Shown one piece after another: positions 32,852-41,359 of a stretch of DNA of 64,000 nt (its first letter is position 1; each line of letters starts with the position of its first letter). The notes beneath the pieces were generated by a model that saw nothing but the letters and a program-made list of their open reading frames with translations, did no database searches and was not told the DNA's origin. The stretch lies in NCBI RefSeq assembly GCF_004345735.1, contig NZ_SLXL01000005.1:1-64000 (forward strand), written 5' to 3'. The DNA is from Rhodovulum adriaticum (GTDB lineage: Bacteria; Pseudomonadota; Alphaproteobacteria; Rhodobacterales; Rhodobacteraceae). Both the position numbers and the translations under genes were made by a program.

Positions 32852-34282
32852 CTACAGCCCCAGCCAGCGCGTCCACAGACCCGCGCCCTGCATCATCAGC
32901 CCCAGGGTGACCAGAATCAGCGACAGCCCCGCCTTGTCGTGCAGGGCGAACACGATGGGGTCGTAATCCTGCGCCCCGCGATAGCCCAGCCGCACCATGC
33001 GGATCAGCCAGACCGCGATCGGGATCATTGCCACCCATAGCAGCCATTGCGCCGGATACAGCGCCTGCGCCTGCGGGCTAAAGCTGTAGCTGAAGAAGAT
33101 CAGCAGCGCGCCCACGGTGCCCAGCCCCGCCACGTTCAGCAAATCGCCCCGGTCCGACCGGGCATAGCCGCGACCGGGCAGCCGGTGGTTGTTCTGCGCC
33201 AGCGCCAGTTCCGTCATCCGCTTGACGCAGCCCAGCGTCAGGAACACCGGAAAGACAAAGACCAGCATCAAGAAGGACGCCGCCACCCCGCTGGCCGCCG
33301 CGCCCGCCACCACGCGCAGGGTATACAGCGCGGCCAGCGTTGCGATATCCACCCAACGCATCCGTTTCAGCCGCAGCGAATAGGCCAGCGACAACGTCAT
33401 ATACAGCACGATGACCGCCAAGAAGGCCGGCCCCAGCAACAGCCCGCCCCCCAGCGCAAACCCGGCCAGCACCAGCGCGGTGAACATCCCCACGCCGATG
33501 GGAACCGCGCCACAGGCAAAGGGGCGGTTGCACTTGGTCGGGTGCAGGCGGTCGGCCTCCAGGTCCAGCAGGTCGTTGACGATATAGATGCAGGACGCCG
33601 CCGCCGAAAAGGCCGCGATACCGGCCAGCACCAGCAGCAGCGTGTTCAGCGCGAAATCATGGGCCGCCAGCATCGGCAGGAACAGCAGCACGTTCTTGAC
33701 CCATTGATGCGGCCGCAGGGCGCGGACCAGATCGCGCAGGTGCCAACCGCCGGGAATTTCCTGCACATCGTGCCCCCGCGCGCGCAGCGCCCGGGCTATG
33801 CGCGGCCTGTGCCCCACGATCAGCGCGCGCTCGGCCGCCTCCCAGACGGGGCGGTCGGCGGCGCTGTCGCCTGCGTAATCGAAGCCGCGCGCGCCATGGG
33901 CCGCGACCAGCGCCTGCGCCTTGACCGCCCCCTTCAGGTTGGTCTGCCCGTCCGAGGCCAGGCTATCGGCGGAAAAGCCATACTGCGCAGCAAGCCCGGC
34001 AACCAGCGTGCGATCCGAGGCAGAGGCCAGCACCACCTCGCGCCCGGCTTCGCGGGCCTCCAATGCGCGGGCGGCGATATCGGGGTTCAGGGGCATCAGG
34101 TCCAGGCGCGGCGTGGCGATATCGGCCAGCGCGCGTTTCAGCGCCGCGCGATCGCGCAGGTGGCGCAGGCTGGCGGACAGGGTGGCAAGCGGCGCGCGGT
34201 GCAGTCCGGCCCAGAAACACTCCAGCAACAGATCGGTACGCAGGAATGTTCCATCCACGTCCAGAACCAGCGGTCGCCTCAT
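32852..34282 (-). CDS. HAD phosphatase-UbiA prenyltransferase fusion (DPPR synthase-like)
   Basis: The 476-aa protein has a HAD phosphatase domain (about 1-175) with LDVDGTF (Asp8, Asp10), ASASD, Lys117 and YAGDSAADRP. A UbiA-type membrane domain follows (about 185-476) with PHQWVKNVLLF, the NDLLDLEADRLHPTKCNRP motif (Asn236, Asp237, Asp240, Asp244) and VDIATLAALYTLRVVAG. This UbiA branch transfers phosphoribose from PRPP to polyprenyl phosphate. The HAD domain could then remove the 5-phosphate, which would complete the pathway to the DprE1/DprE2 substrate. The start at 34282 begins the HAD domain; the frame is open 15 codons further. It converges with the other cassette genes and diverges from flp. 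Confidence 0.87.
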   Translation of the reverse strand: MRRPLVLDVDGTFLRTDLLLECFWAGLHRAPLATLSASLRHLRDRAALKRALADIATPRLDLMPLNPDIAARALEAREAGREVVLASASDRTLVAGLAAQYGFSADSLASDGQTNLKGAVKAQALVAAHGARGFDYAGDSAADRPVWEAAERALIVGHRPRIARALRARGHDVQEIPGGWHLRDLVRALRPHQWVKNVLLFLPMLAAHDFALNTLLLVLAGIAAFSAAASCIYIVNDLLDLEADRLHPTKCNRPFACGAVPIGVGMFTALVLAGFALGGGLLLGPAFLAVIVLYMTLSLAYSLRLKRMRWVDIATLAALYTLRVVAGAAASGVAASFLMLVFVFPVFLTLGCVKRMTELALAQNNHRLPGRGYARSDRGDLLNVAGLGTVGALLIFFSYSFSPQAQALYPAQWLLWVAMIPIAVWLIRMVRLGYRGAQDYDPIVFALHDKAGLSLILVTLGLMMQGAGLWTRWLGL

Positions 34283-34644
34283 CCCGTGCCCATCCCCCAT
34301 GTCGTTTCGGCTGGGGGACTTTTGCAAGAATCCCGCGCGAAGACCACCACATGCCCCCCGGATTCGGGCAGAACAGGCCGGATTCGCGCCTGGACGACTG
34401 GGATTCGAAACCTTTTCGACAAAAAGTTCTGATTTTTATTGATTATTAATCAGTGACTTATGTGGTTTTGAACGCGGCATCTGGCATCTTCATAATTTGC
34501 CAATCCTCAGCCCAACTCTCGCCCCAATCCACTGGCTTTATAAGCTCATGCCAAGACGGAGATCGGGCCAAACAGAGGCCGGCCCACAAAGACCCCGCCA
34601 AGGCAAACCGAAACTGAGCGAGCATCCTACTGGAGGGACTACCA
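34283..34644. other. 362-nt divergent gap ubiA-like/flp
   Basis: The gap contains an AT-rich island (about 34428-34465) unlike the flanks, with the perfect palindrome TGATTA-T-TAATCA at 34440-34452. A TATAAG that could be a -10 lies at 34539-34544. It probably holds the promoters of both divergent units. A 60-codon frame at 34497-34679 overlaps flp and shows no protein features. No full CtrA motif is present. Confidence 0.6.
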
Positions 34645-34860
34645 ATGAAACTGATCAACTTCTTCAAAAACTTCCGTGACGAAGAATCCGGCGCCGTGAC
34701 CGTTGACTGGGTCGTGCTGACCGCCGCCATCGTGGGCCTGGGCATCGTCGTGATGAGCACCGTCGGCCTGGGCATCGAAAACCTGGCCAGCTCGACCGTG
34801 GACAGCATCGAAGGCCAGTCGGTCGGCTACACCAGCCAGCTGGACGCGGGCGGCGAATAA
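34645..34860 (+). CDS. Flp-type pilin (tad pilus major subunit)
   Basis: This 71-aa prepilin has a 16-residue leader ending in DEESG, then AVTVDWVVLTAAIVGLGIVV, the hydrophobic pilin helix. Cleavage by TadV is expected after Gly16. The mature protein has Asp at +5 and Trp at +6 where classical Flp has Glu and Tyr. The C-terminal part is Ser/Gly rich. GGAGGG precedes the ATG. A strong terminator follows (34888-34922), so it is probably transcribed alone at high level. It is the first gene of the tad region. Confidence 0.9.
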   Translation: MKLINFFKNFRDEESGAVTVDWVVLTAAIVGLGIVVMSTVGLGIENLASSTVDSIEGQSVGYTSQLDAGGE

Positions 34861-34887
34861 TCGATACGCCACGGCGGATCGTCAAGT

Positions 34888-34922
34888 CAGGGCCGCACCC
34901 CGGGTGCGGCCCTGCTCCTTTT
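34888..34922 (+). terminator. Intrinsic terminator after flp
   Basis: A 13-bp inverted repeat CAGGGCCGCACCC / GGGTGCGGCCCTG with a one-nt centre (34888-34914) is followed by CTCCTTTT. It lies 27 nt past the pilin stop and separates the pilin from the rest of the tad locus. Confidence 0.8.
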
Positions 34923-35062
34923 GCGCCGCCGCGAAACCGCGCGCGTTTTTTGAAAACGGCCATTGTTTCGCCTTCCCGTTGACGAGCGGCGCCCACATTC
35001 TCCGGTCATACTGGTCCTAAGCGCCATGCGAACAGGCGTCGACAAGGACGAGTAGACGGGAC

Positions 35063-35242
35063 ATGCGACGCCGAGCACGATTTCTTTTCAAGGACGATGG
35101 GGCCGTGACGGTCGATTTCATCATCCTGACGGCCGTTCTGGTCGGCTTGGGCGGAACGGTGCTGTGGATCCTGAACAACAGCACCTCAAACCTGGCGACG
35201 TTGCTGGCCGAGAGGATCGCAGAGATCGAGTTCAAGGACTGA
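35063..35242 (+). CDS. Short second Flp-like prepilin
   Basis: A 59-codon gene starts at ATG 35063 (AGACGGG upstream) and stops at TGA 35240-35242. The product begins MRRRARFLFKDDG, then AVTVDFIILTAVLVGLGGTV, the same prepilin signature as the flp gene 200 nt upstream, including D-G-AVTVD. Cleavage would follow Gly13, with Asp at +5 and Phe at +6. The C-terminal part is charged (LAERIAEIEFKD), unlike the Ser/Gly-rich end of the first pilin. It is therefore likely a minor pilin rather than a copy of the major one. Confidence 0.8.
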   Translation: MRRRARFLFKDDGAVTVDFIILTAVLVGLGGTVLWILNNSTSNLATLLAERIAEIEFKD

Positions 35243-35357
35243 CCGCAACGCTCCACGATCCTGCCGCATTCATGCGCCATGCTCGGCGAAGCGATAAGGG
35301 ATTCGACGCAGTCAGAACAACCCGTGACAGGCGGGGCAAACAGGAAAGGACCAGATC

Positions 35358-36197
35358 ATGCGGATGATCTTCGGACTTGTGCTGATCGTCGGGCTGGGCC
35401 TGGCAGGGTTCGCCGTCTACATGGCGCAGGGTTATATCACGCAATATGAGCAGGCCCTCGCCCGGGAGCGCGCCTCGAACGCACCGCCGATCAAGCTGGT
35501 GCCGGTGATGGTGGCCAAGACGCCGCTGCGCTATGGCCAGCAACTGACCCCCGAAAATGTCGCAATAGCGCAATGGCCCGCCGAATGGCTGCCCAAGGGG
35601 GCGTTTCCCGATCAGGCCGCCCTGTTCCCCGCAGACGGCCCCGCCCGCCGCGCCGTGCTGCGCGCGGTGGAGGCGGGCGAACCCCTGCTGGCGGTCAAGC
35701 TGACCGACCCCGGCGGAGAGGCGGGCCTGACCGCCCGGCTGAGCAAGGGCATGCGCGCCTTTGCCATCCGCGTGGACGTGGCATCGGGTGTCTCCGGCTT
35801 CTTGCGGCCGGGCGATACGATCGATGTTTACTGGACCGGCAAGATAGACAGGAACCAGGTCACGAAACTGATCCAAAGCGGCGTGCGCCTGATCGCGGTC
35901 GACCAGATCGCCGACCAGGACACGACCCAGCCGCTGATCGCGCGCACCGTCACCGTCGAGGTGACTCCGCAACAGGTCGCCGCCCTGGCGCAGGCGCAAT
36001 CCACCGGCCGGCTGTCGCTGTCGCTGCTTTCCCCCGAGGACCAAAGCGTGCCCGAGGTCGTCCAGGTCGATCAACGGCGCCTGCTGGGCCTGACCGAAGA
36101 ATCCGCGCCCGCCCCGGTCGAGGAAAAGGAAACCTGCACCGTGCGCACGCGCCGCGGTTCGCAGGTCATGGAAATCCCGATCCCCTGCACCAATTGA
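35358..36197 (+). CDS. cpaB: Tad pilus assembly protein CpaB/RcpC
   Basis: The 279-aa protein has one N-terminal membrane helix (IFGLVLIVGLGLAGFAVYMA) and a periplasmic SAF domain starting VPVMVAKTPLRYGQQLTPEN near residue 52. The CpaB-specific GMRAFAIRVDVASGVSGFLRPGD IDVYW stretch and ARTVTVEVTPQQVAALAQAQ follow. A Cys pair near the end (CTVRTRR..PIPC) may form a disulfide. CpaB/RcpC works with the secretin in the periplasm. AAAGGA precedes the ATG. Confidence 0.9.
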   Translation: MRMIFGLVLIVGLGLAGFAVYMAQGYITQYEQALARERASNAPPIKLVPVMVAKTPLRYGQQLTPENVAIAQWPAEWLPKGAFPDQAALFPADGPARRAVLRAVEAGEPLLAVKLTDPGGEAGLTARLSKGMRAFAIRVDVASGVSGFLRPGDTIDVYWTGKIDRNQVTKLIQSGVRLIAVDQIADQDTTQPLIARTVTVEVTPQQVAALAQAQSTGRLSLSLLSPEDQSVPEVVQVDQRRLLGLTEESAPAPVEEKETCTVRTRRGSQVMEIPIPCTN

Positions 36198-36205
36198 CCC
36201 CGCGC

Positions 36206-36230
36206 GCCGCGGCCCAGACCGGGCCGCGGC
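36206..36230. terminator. GC-rich hairpin between cpaB and the secretin gene
   Basis: GCCGCGGCCC and GGGCCGCGGC form a perfect 10-bp stem with the loop AGACC, just after the cpaB stop. There is no T tract, so its effect on read-through into the secretin gene is uncertain. Confidence 0.4.
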
Positions 36231-36369
36231 CGGGCCTGTTGCAAGGCGCCAACATCAATTCGGCGTTGCAATACCCTGATTCTTGCAAATTTTCCCGAAT
36301 TGCATCATGCTCTGCGGCAACGGGCGAAAAAGACCCAGCCTTGAGGCGTGATCGGAAAGGCAGGATCAC

Positions 36370-37794
36370 ATGAAATTCAAAGGCCTTGTTGTGGCCGGAT
36401 TGCTCGGCCTGGCGGGCGCTGTCGGCTTGTCTGCCATGGCGCCGGCCCAGACCCTGCGCGCGCTTGGCGGCGGAACATCGGGCAAGCTGACGGTCCCGGT
36501 GAACCGTGCTGTCGTCGTGGAAAGCGACGAGGTCTTTGCCGAGCTGTCGATATCCAACCCCGCCATCGCGGACATCTCGACCCTGTCGGACCGCATGATC
36601 TATGTGCTGGGCAAGGCACCGGGCCGGACCACGCTGACCCTGCTGTCGCCCGACGGGCGGCTGTTGACCAATGTCGAGGTCCGCGTGACCCCCGATCTCA
36701 GCGAATTGAAGGAGCGCCTGCAACAGGTGCTGCCCGGCGAACGGATCGAGGTGCGCGCCGCCAATGACGGGCTGATCCTGTCGGGCACGGTCAGTTCGCC
36801 CCTGGTGGTGGACCGCGCCCTCAGCCTGGCCGCGCTTTACGCGCCGGGCAAGGTGTCCAACCTGCTGTCGGTGGGCGGCAGCCAGCAGGTAATGCTGAAG
36901 GTGCGCTTCGCCGAGATGAACCGCTCTGTCGCCAAGAGCCTCAGCACCAGCCTGGCGGTCAACGGGATCGGCGGCGACGTGGGCTATCAGGGCGGCTCGA
37001 ACACGTACACAGAGGGCAGCAACCTGTTCAACCTGTTCGACGGGGACGACACGACGACCACCACCCGATCCGAAAGCTCTAACGGGGTGTTCGCGATCGG
37101 CGCGGGGCTGGGCGACCTGGAATTCGCCGTCATGCTGGAAGCCCTTGAAACCAAAGGGTTCGTTCGCACCCTGGCGGAACCGAACCTGACGGCCCTGTCT
37201 GGGCAAGATGCCGACTTCCTGGCCGGTGGCGAATACCCCGTGCCCGTGTCGGGCGCGGACGGGCAGGTCACGGTCAGCTTCAAACCCTTTGGCGTGTCAC
37301 TGAAGTTCACCCCGCGGGTGGTGGGCGAGAATATCAACCTCAAGATGGACGCCGAGGTCAGCGGCATCGACCCGACGGTGACCTATGACGATGGCGGCTT
37401 CTCGATCAGCGGCTTTTCGAACAGGTCCACCTCGACCACGGTTGAACTGCGCGACGGCGAAAGCTTTGCCATCGCGGGCCTGTTGCAGGACGATTTTACC
37501 AGCCTGAACGGCCAGGTGCCGTGGCTGGGCGACATTCCGGTACTGGGCACGCTGTTCCGCAGCGCCCAGTATCAGCGCGACCAGAGCGAGTTGGTCATCA
37601 TCGTCACCGCCCATCTGGTGACCCCGACCCGTGGCGAGGCGCTGACCCTGCCCACCGATCGCACCCCCCTGCCCAGCGAAAGCGAATTGTTTCTGCATGG
37701 GCGCGTCCATGGCAACGGCACCCCGGTCCAGGGCCCCGCCGGAGAGGTCGCGCGCCAGGATTTCAGCGGTTCCTACGGCTATGTGATGGAGTAG
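36370..37794 (+). CDS. cpaC: Tad pilus secretin RcpA/CpaC
   Basis: This 474-aa outer-membrane secretin has a signal peptide (ending MAPAQ), an N-terminal pilus/BON-like region (VPVNRAVVVESDEVFAELSI, LTNVEVRVTPDLSEL) and the secretin domain. The domain contains VMLKVRFAEMNRSVAKSL near 180, VRTLAEPNLTALSGQDADFL, GGEYPVPV, VSLKFTPRVV and SFAIAGLLQDDFTSLNGQVP near 370. It forms the outer-membrane channel for the Flp pilus. AGGATC precedes the ATG. The OmpA-like gene follows after 3 nt. Confidence 0.93.
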   Translation: MKFKGLVVAGLLGLAGAVGLSAMAPAQTLRALGGGTSGKLTVPVNRAVVVESDEVFAELSISNPAIADISTLSDRMIYVLGKAPGRTTLTLLSPDGRLLTNVEVRVTPDLSELKERLQQVLPGERIEVRAANDGLILSGTVSSPLVVDRALSLAALYAPGKVSNLLSVGGSQQVMLKVRFAEMNRSVAKSLSTSLAVNGIGGDVGYQGGSNTYTEGSNLFNLFDGDDTTTTTRSESSNGVFAIGAGLGDLEFAVMLEALETKGFVRTLAEPNLTALSGQDADFLAGGEYPVPVSGADGQVTVSFKPFGVSLKFTPRVVGENINLKMDAEVSGIDPTVTYDDGGFSISGFSNRSTSTTVELRDGESFAIAGLLQDDFTSLNGQVPWLGDIPVLGTLFRSAQYQRDQSELVIIVTAHLVTPTRGEALTLPTDRTPLPSESELFLHGRVHGNGTPVQGPAGEVARQDFSGSYGYVME

Positions 37795-37797
37795 AGC

Positions 37798-38427
37798 ATG
37801 CGCCTGCGCCTTTCGATTGCGATGCTTGGCGCGGTGGCCGCGCTGCCCGCCTGCCAAATGCAGGGCTCTTCGTCGATGTTCGATCAGGGCGGTTTCGGCA
37901 ACGCCACGATGAACAATACCCAGATCATGAGCGGTGAGCGATCGGCCATCATCGACCTGTCGCGCCGTTTCGCGGCCGAGGCGCCCAACACCATCACCTT
38001 CGCCTTCGACAGCGCCGCGCTGGACGGTCAGGCCCGCGCCGCACTGGATGCCCAGGCGCAGTGGATTCAGCGCTACCCCCATGTCCGTTTCCGCGTTTAC
38101 GGGCATACCGACATGGTTGGCAGCGCCGCCTACAACAAACGGTTGGGCCTGCGCCGGGCGCGCGCGGCGGTCAACTACCTGGTTTCCCGCGGCATTTCCC
38201 GGTCGCGGCTGGAGGCTGTCGTTTCTTATGGCGAAACCCAGCCCCTGATCGTCACCGAGGGGCGCGAGCGGCGCAACCGGCGCACCGTGACCGAGGTCTC
38301 TGGCTTCATCAAGCCGCGCCCGATGGTCCATGACGGCAAATACATGAAGATCGTCTATGACGAATACCTCCTCAGCGCCAAGCCGGACCACGGCAAAAGC
38401 GACGCCTCCCTGAGCGAGGGCAACTGA
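37798..38427 (+). CDS. OmpA-domain lipoprotein of the tad locus
   Basis: The 209-aa product has a lipoprotein signal with lipobox LPAC (Cys19) and a C-terminal OmpA peptidoglycan-binding domain (about 64-170): ITFAFDSAALDGQARAALDA, FRVYGHTDMVGSAAYNKRLG, RRARAAVNYLVSRGI. It occupies the position of RcpB/CpaD in other tad loci and probably anchors the secretin to the cell wall. It starts 3 nt after the secretin stop. The C-terminal tail of about 40 residues has no recognisable domain. Confidence 0.88.
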   Translation: MRLRLSIAMLGAVAALPACQMQGSSSMFDQGGFGNATMNNTQIMSGERSAIIDLSRRFAAEAPNTITFAFDSAALDGQARAALDAQAQWIQRYPHVRFRVYGHTDMVGSAAYNKRLGLRRARAAVNYLVSRGISRSRLEAVVSYGETQPLIVTEGRERRNRRTVTEVSGFIKPRPMVHDGKYMKIVYDEYLLSAKPDHGKSDASLSEGN

Positions 38428-38613
38428 TCCCCAAAGGCGGGTCGTCGTTTACAACCTTCCCAACAATTTCGGCTTTTGGGCCGTAATGTTGCCCCGATTA
38501 ACATTCAATCTCTGTCGAGAAGCGCCAAGTGCGCGTCTCTGAGTCGCGTGCAGAACCGCGCGGACAGGCCCCGGCCGCCGCCCCCGGTTCACGTGCAAGG
38601 GAGAAAAGAACAG

Positions 38614-39888
38614 ATGACGAGTATGGCAGAGTCTCACCAGTCACATCAATCGGAGCCCGCCACGATCTCCGCTTGCACCGTGTCGCGGGACATCCATGCA
38701 TTCGATCTGCTTATCGAGGACATGGAGACCGAGCTGGGCGAAAGCTGGGGTGATGTCTCCTTCGGCGACGCCATCGCCTTCCTCGGGCAGCCCGACGCGG
38801 CGGCGGTGGAATTCATCGCCGTGGCCGTGGGCAGCGAGGACGAGGATCAGGCCGCCTTCATCGGAGAGATCATCCGCACCGCCAAGGCCCGCGGAATAAA
38901 GGTCGTCGTGATCGCCGAGGAACTGAGCCCGATTGCCCTGCACCAGCTGATGCGGCAGGGCGCCGACGATTTCGTGCCCTACCCCCTGCCCGAAAAGGCC
39001 CTGCACGAGGCGCTGGAGCGGCTGCGCCGCCCGGTATTTCCCGACCCCGTTGCCCCCCCCCCGGCAGCGGCGGCGACCAGCGGCCACAAGGTGGATACCG
39101 ATCACCATCAGGGCGCTGTCCTGGCGGTGCACGGTCTGGCCGGCGGGGTGGGCGCATCGAATTTCGCGGTCAACATGGCCTGGGAACTGACGCTGCTGTC
39201 GCGCAAAACCGGCAAGCGGGTCTGCCTGCTGGACCTGGACCTGCAATTCGGCTCGGCCTCGACCTATCTGGACCTGCCGCGCAAGGATGTGGTGTTCGAA
39301 CTGCTTTCGGATATCTCTGCTATGGATTCCGACAGTTTCATGCAGGCGCTGCAATGCTATCGCGACGAACTGGCGGTGCTGACCGCGCCGGCCGACATCT
39401 TGCCGCTGGACTTTGTCAGCCCCGAGGACATCGCCACCCTGGTCGAAACCGCGCGCGCGCAGTTCGATTTCGTCATCATCGACATGCCCACGACGCTGGT
39501 GCAATGGACCGAAACCGTCCTGAACGCCGCCCATGTCTATTTCGCCCTGCTTGAGGTGGACATGCGCTCGGCCCAGAACACGCTGCGCATGATCCGGGCC
39601 CTCAAGGCCGAGGAACTGCCCTATGAAAAGCTGCGCTTCATCCTGAACCGCGCCCCAAAATTCGCCGACCTGGCCGGGCGCAGCCGGGTCAAGCGCATGG
39701 CCGAAAGCCTGGACATCAAGCTGGAGGTGTTGCTGCCCGAGGGCGGAAAGGTGATCGCCCAGGCCGGCGATCACGGTCTGCCCCTGGCTGAAACCGCGGC
39801 CAAGGTGCCCCTCCGCAAAGAGGTGCAGAAACTGGCCCAATCGCTGTTCGCGTTGGAGGACGCGGCGCAAGGCTCGCACGCGGCCTGA
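38614..39888 (+). CDS. cpaE: Tad pilus localisation protein CpaE/TadZ
   Basis: This 424-aa ParA/MinD-like protein places the pilus machine at the pole. Residues 20-150 form an atypical receiver-like domain (VVVIAEELSPIALHQLMRQG, DDFVPYPLPEKALHEAL). The ATPase part starts near 180 with GLAGGVGASN, a Walker A that lacks the catalytic Lys, then VCLLDLDLQFGSASTYLDLP and FVIIDMPTTLVQWTETVLNA. The missing Lys is usual in TadZ. The start at 38614 follows AAGGGAG; the frame upstream is non-conserved. A 186-nt gap before it probably holds a second tad promoter. Confidence 0.9.
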   Translation: MTSMAESHQSHQSEPATISACTVSRDIHAFDLLIEDMETELGESWGDVSFGDAIAFLGQPDAAAVEFIAVAVGSEDEDQAAFIGEIIRTAKARGIKVVVIAEELSPIALHQLMRQGADDFVPYPLPEKALHEALERLRRPVFPDPVAPPPAAAATSGHKVDTDHHQGAVLAVHGLAGGVGASNFAVNMAWELTLLSRKTGKRVCLLDLDLQFGSASTYLDLPRKDVVFELLSDISAMDSDSFMQALQCYRDELAVLTAPADILPLDFVSPEDIATLVETARAQFDFVIIDMPTTLVQWTETVLNAAHVYFALLEVDMRSAQNTLRMIRALKAEELPYEKLRFILNRAPKFADLAGRSRVKRMAESLDIKLEVLLPEGGKVIAQAGDHGLPLAETAAKVPLRKEVQKLAQSLFALEDAAQGSHAA

Positions 39889-39910
39889 CGCGCCCCAAGG
39901 AGAAACCACG

Positions 39911-41356
39911 ATGTTTTCGCGCTACAAGAAGGCCGACCAGAACGCCGCCCGTCCCGCGCCCGCCGCCGCCAAGCCGGCCGCGGCCGCCGCCCCCGCGCGC
40001 AAACCCGCCAGCCCCACCCCGGCCGCGCCCCCCGCGCGCACCGCCCCGGCCCGCGCCGTCCCCACCGACAAGGAACGCAAGCGCAAGGAGCGGCTGGCCG
40101 AGCTGAAGGTCACGCTGCACAAGCGCCTGCTGGAAAACCTGAACCTGGCCGCGCTGGAACATGCCAGCGAAAGCGAGCTGCGCGCCGAGATCCAGTCGAT
40201 CACCTCCGAAGCGCTGGAAGAGATGAGCGTCGTCCTGAACAAGGAGGACCGCAGCCAGCTGCACCGCGAACTGTTCGACGAGGTGACCGGCCTGGGCCCG
40301 CTGGAACCGCTGTTGCAGGACGACACGGTCAACGACATCCTGGTCAACGGCCCCAAGCAGATCTTTATCGAGCGTGCGGGCAAGCTGGAACTGTCGGACA
40401 TCACCTTCAAGGATGAACGGCACCTGCTGCGGATCATCGACAAGATCGTGTCCGCCGTGGGCCGCCGCGTGGACGAATCCAACCCCTATGTCGACGCGCG
40501 CCTGGCGGACGGGTCACGCTTCAACGCGATGGTGCCGCCGATCGCGGTGGACGGGTCGCTGGTATCGATCCGGAAATTCAAGAAGGACAAGCTGGGCATT
40601 CCCGACCTGGTGAAATTCGGCGCCTTCACCGAGGAAATGGCCACCTACCTTGAGGCCGCCGTCGCCTGCCGGCTGAACGTCATCGTGTCCGGCGGGACCG
40701 GCTCGGGCAAGACGACCACGCTGAACGCGCTGTCCAGTTTCATCGACAATTCCGAACGCATCCTGACGATCGAGGATACCGCCGAACTGCAACTGCAACA
40801 GACCCATGTCGGCCGGATGGAAAGCCGCCCCCCCAACGTCGAGGGCCGCGGCGGGGTCAGCCAGCGCGACTGTCTGAAAAACGCCCTGCGGATGCGCCCC
40901 GACCGGATCATCGTGGGCGAGACCCGCGGCGAAGAGGTCATCGACATGTTGCAGGCGATGAACACCGGCCATGACGGGTCGATGACCACGATCCACGCCA
41001 ACAACGCCCGCGACGCCGTTTCGCGCCTGGAAAACATGATCGCCATGGCCGGGATCGAAATGCCGCTAAAGGCCGTTCGCAGCCAGATCGCCAGCGCCGT
41101 GAACCTGATCGTGCAGGCCAGCCGCCTGCAGGACGGCTCTCGCCGGATGGTGTCGATCACCGAAATCACCGGCATGGAGGGCGAGGTGATCTCCATGCAA
41201 GAAGTGTTCCGCTACGAACGGCTGGGGCTGGAACCCGATGGCAAGATCATCGGGCGTTTCACCGGGACCGGCGTGCGCAGCCATTACTCGGACCGCTTCC
41301 GCCAGTGGGGCTATGACCTGCCGGCCAGCCTGTTCGAGCCGAACATGGGGAACTGA
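39911..41356 (+). CDS. cpaF: Tad pilus secretion ATPase TadA/CpaF
   Basis: The 481-aa hexameric ATPase powers pilus assembly. A Lys/Ala/Pro-rich N-terminus (about 1-50) precedes the helical domain and the VirB11-like core, with Walker A SGGTGSGKTTTLNA near 260-270, ILTIEDTAELQL, the Asp/His boxes and ALRMRPDRIIVGETRGEE, then TGHDGSMTTIHANNARDAV. Length and motifs are those of CpaF. It begins 22 nt after tadZ with AAGGAGAAA before the ATG. Confidence 0.96.
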   Translation: MFSRYKKADQNAARPAPAAAKPAAAAAPARKPASPTPAAPPARTAPARAVPTDKERKRKERLAELKVTLHKRLLENLNLAALEHASESELRAEIQSITSEALEEMSVVLNKEDRSQLHRELFDEVTGLGPLEPLLQDDTVNDILVNGPKQIFIERAGKLELSDITFKDERHLLRIIDKIVSAVGRRVDESNPYVDARLADGSRFNAMVPPIAVDGSLVSIRKFKKDKLGIPDLVKFGAFTEEMATYLEAAVACRLNVIVSGGTGSGKTTTLNALSSFIDNSERILTIEDTAELQLQQTHVGRMESRPPNVEGRGGVSQRDCLKNALRMRPDRIIVGETRGEEVIDMLQAMNTGHDGSMTTIHANNARDAVSRLENMIAMAGIEMPLKAVRSQIASAVNLIVQASRLQDGSRRMVSITEITGMEGEVISMQEVFRYERLGLEPDGKIIGRFTGTGVRSHYSDRFRQWGYDLPASLFEPNMGN

Positions 41357-41359
41357 GCG

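Noticed and set aside
34440-34452. TGATTATTAATCA upstream of flp as a CtrA site
   Set aside because: It lacks the TTAA-N7-TTAA or TTAACC pattern; it is kept only as an unidentified palindrome.
34497-34679. 60-codon frame upstream of and overlapping flp
   Set aside because: No ribosome binding site, no recognisable features, and it overlaps the pilin gene in another frame.
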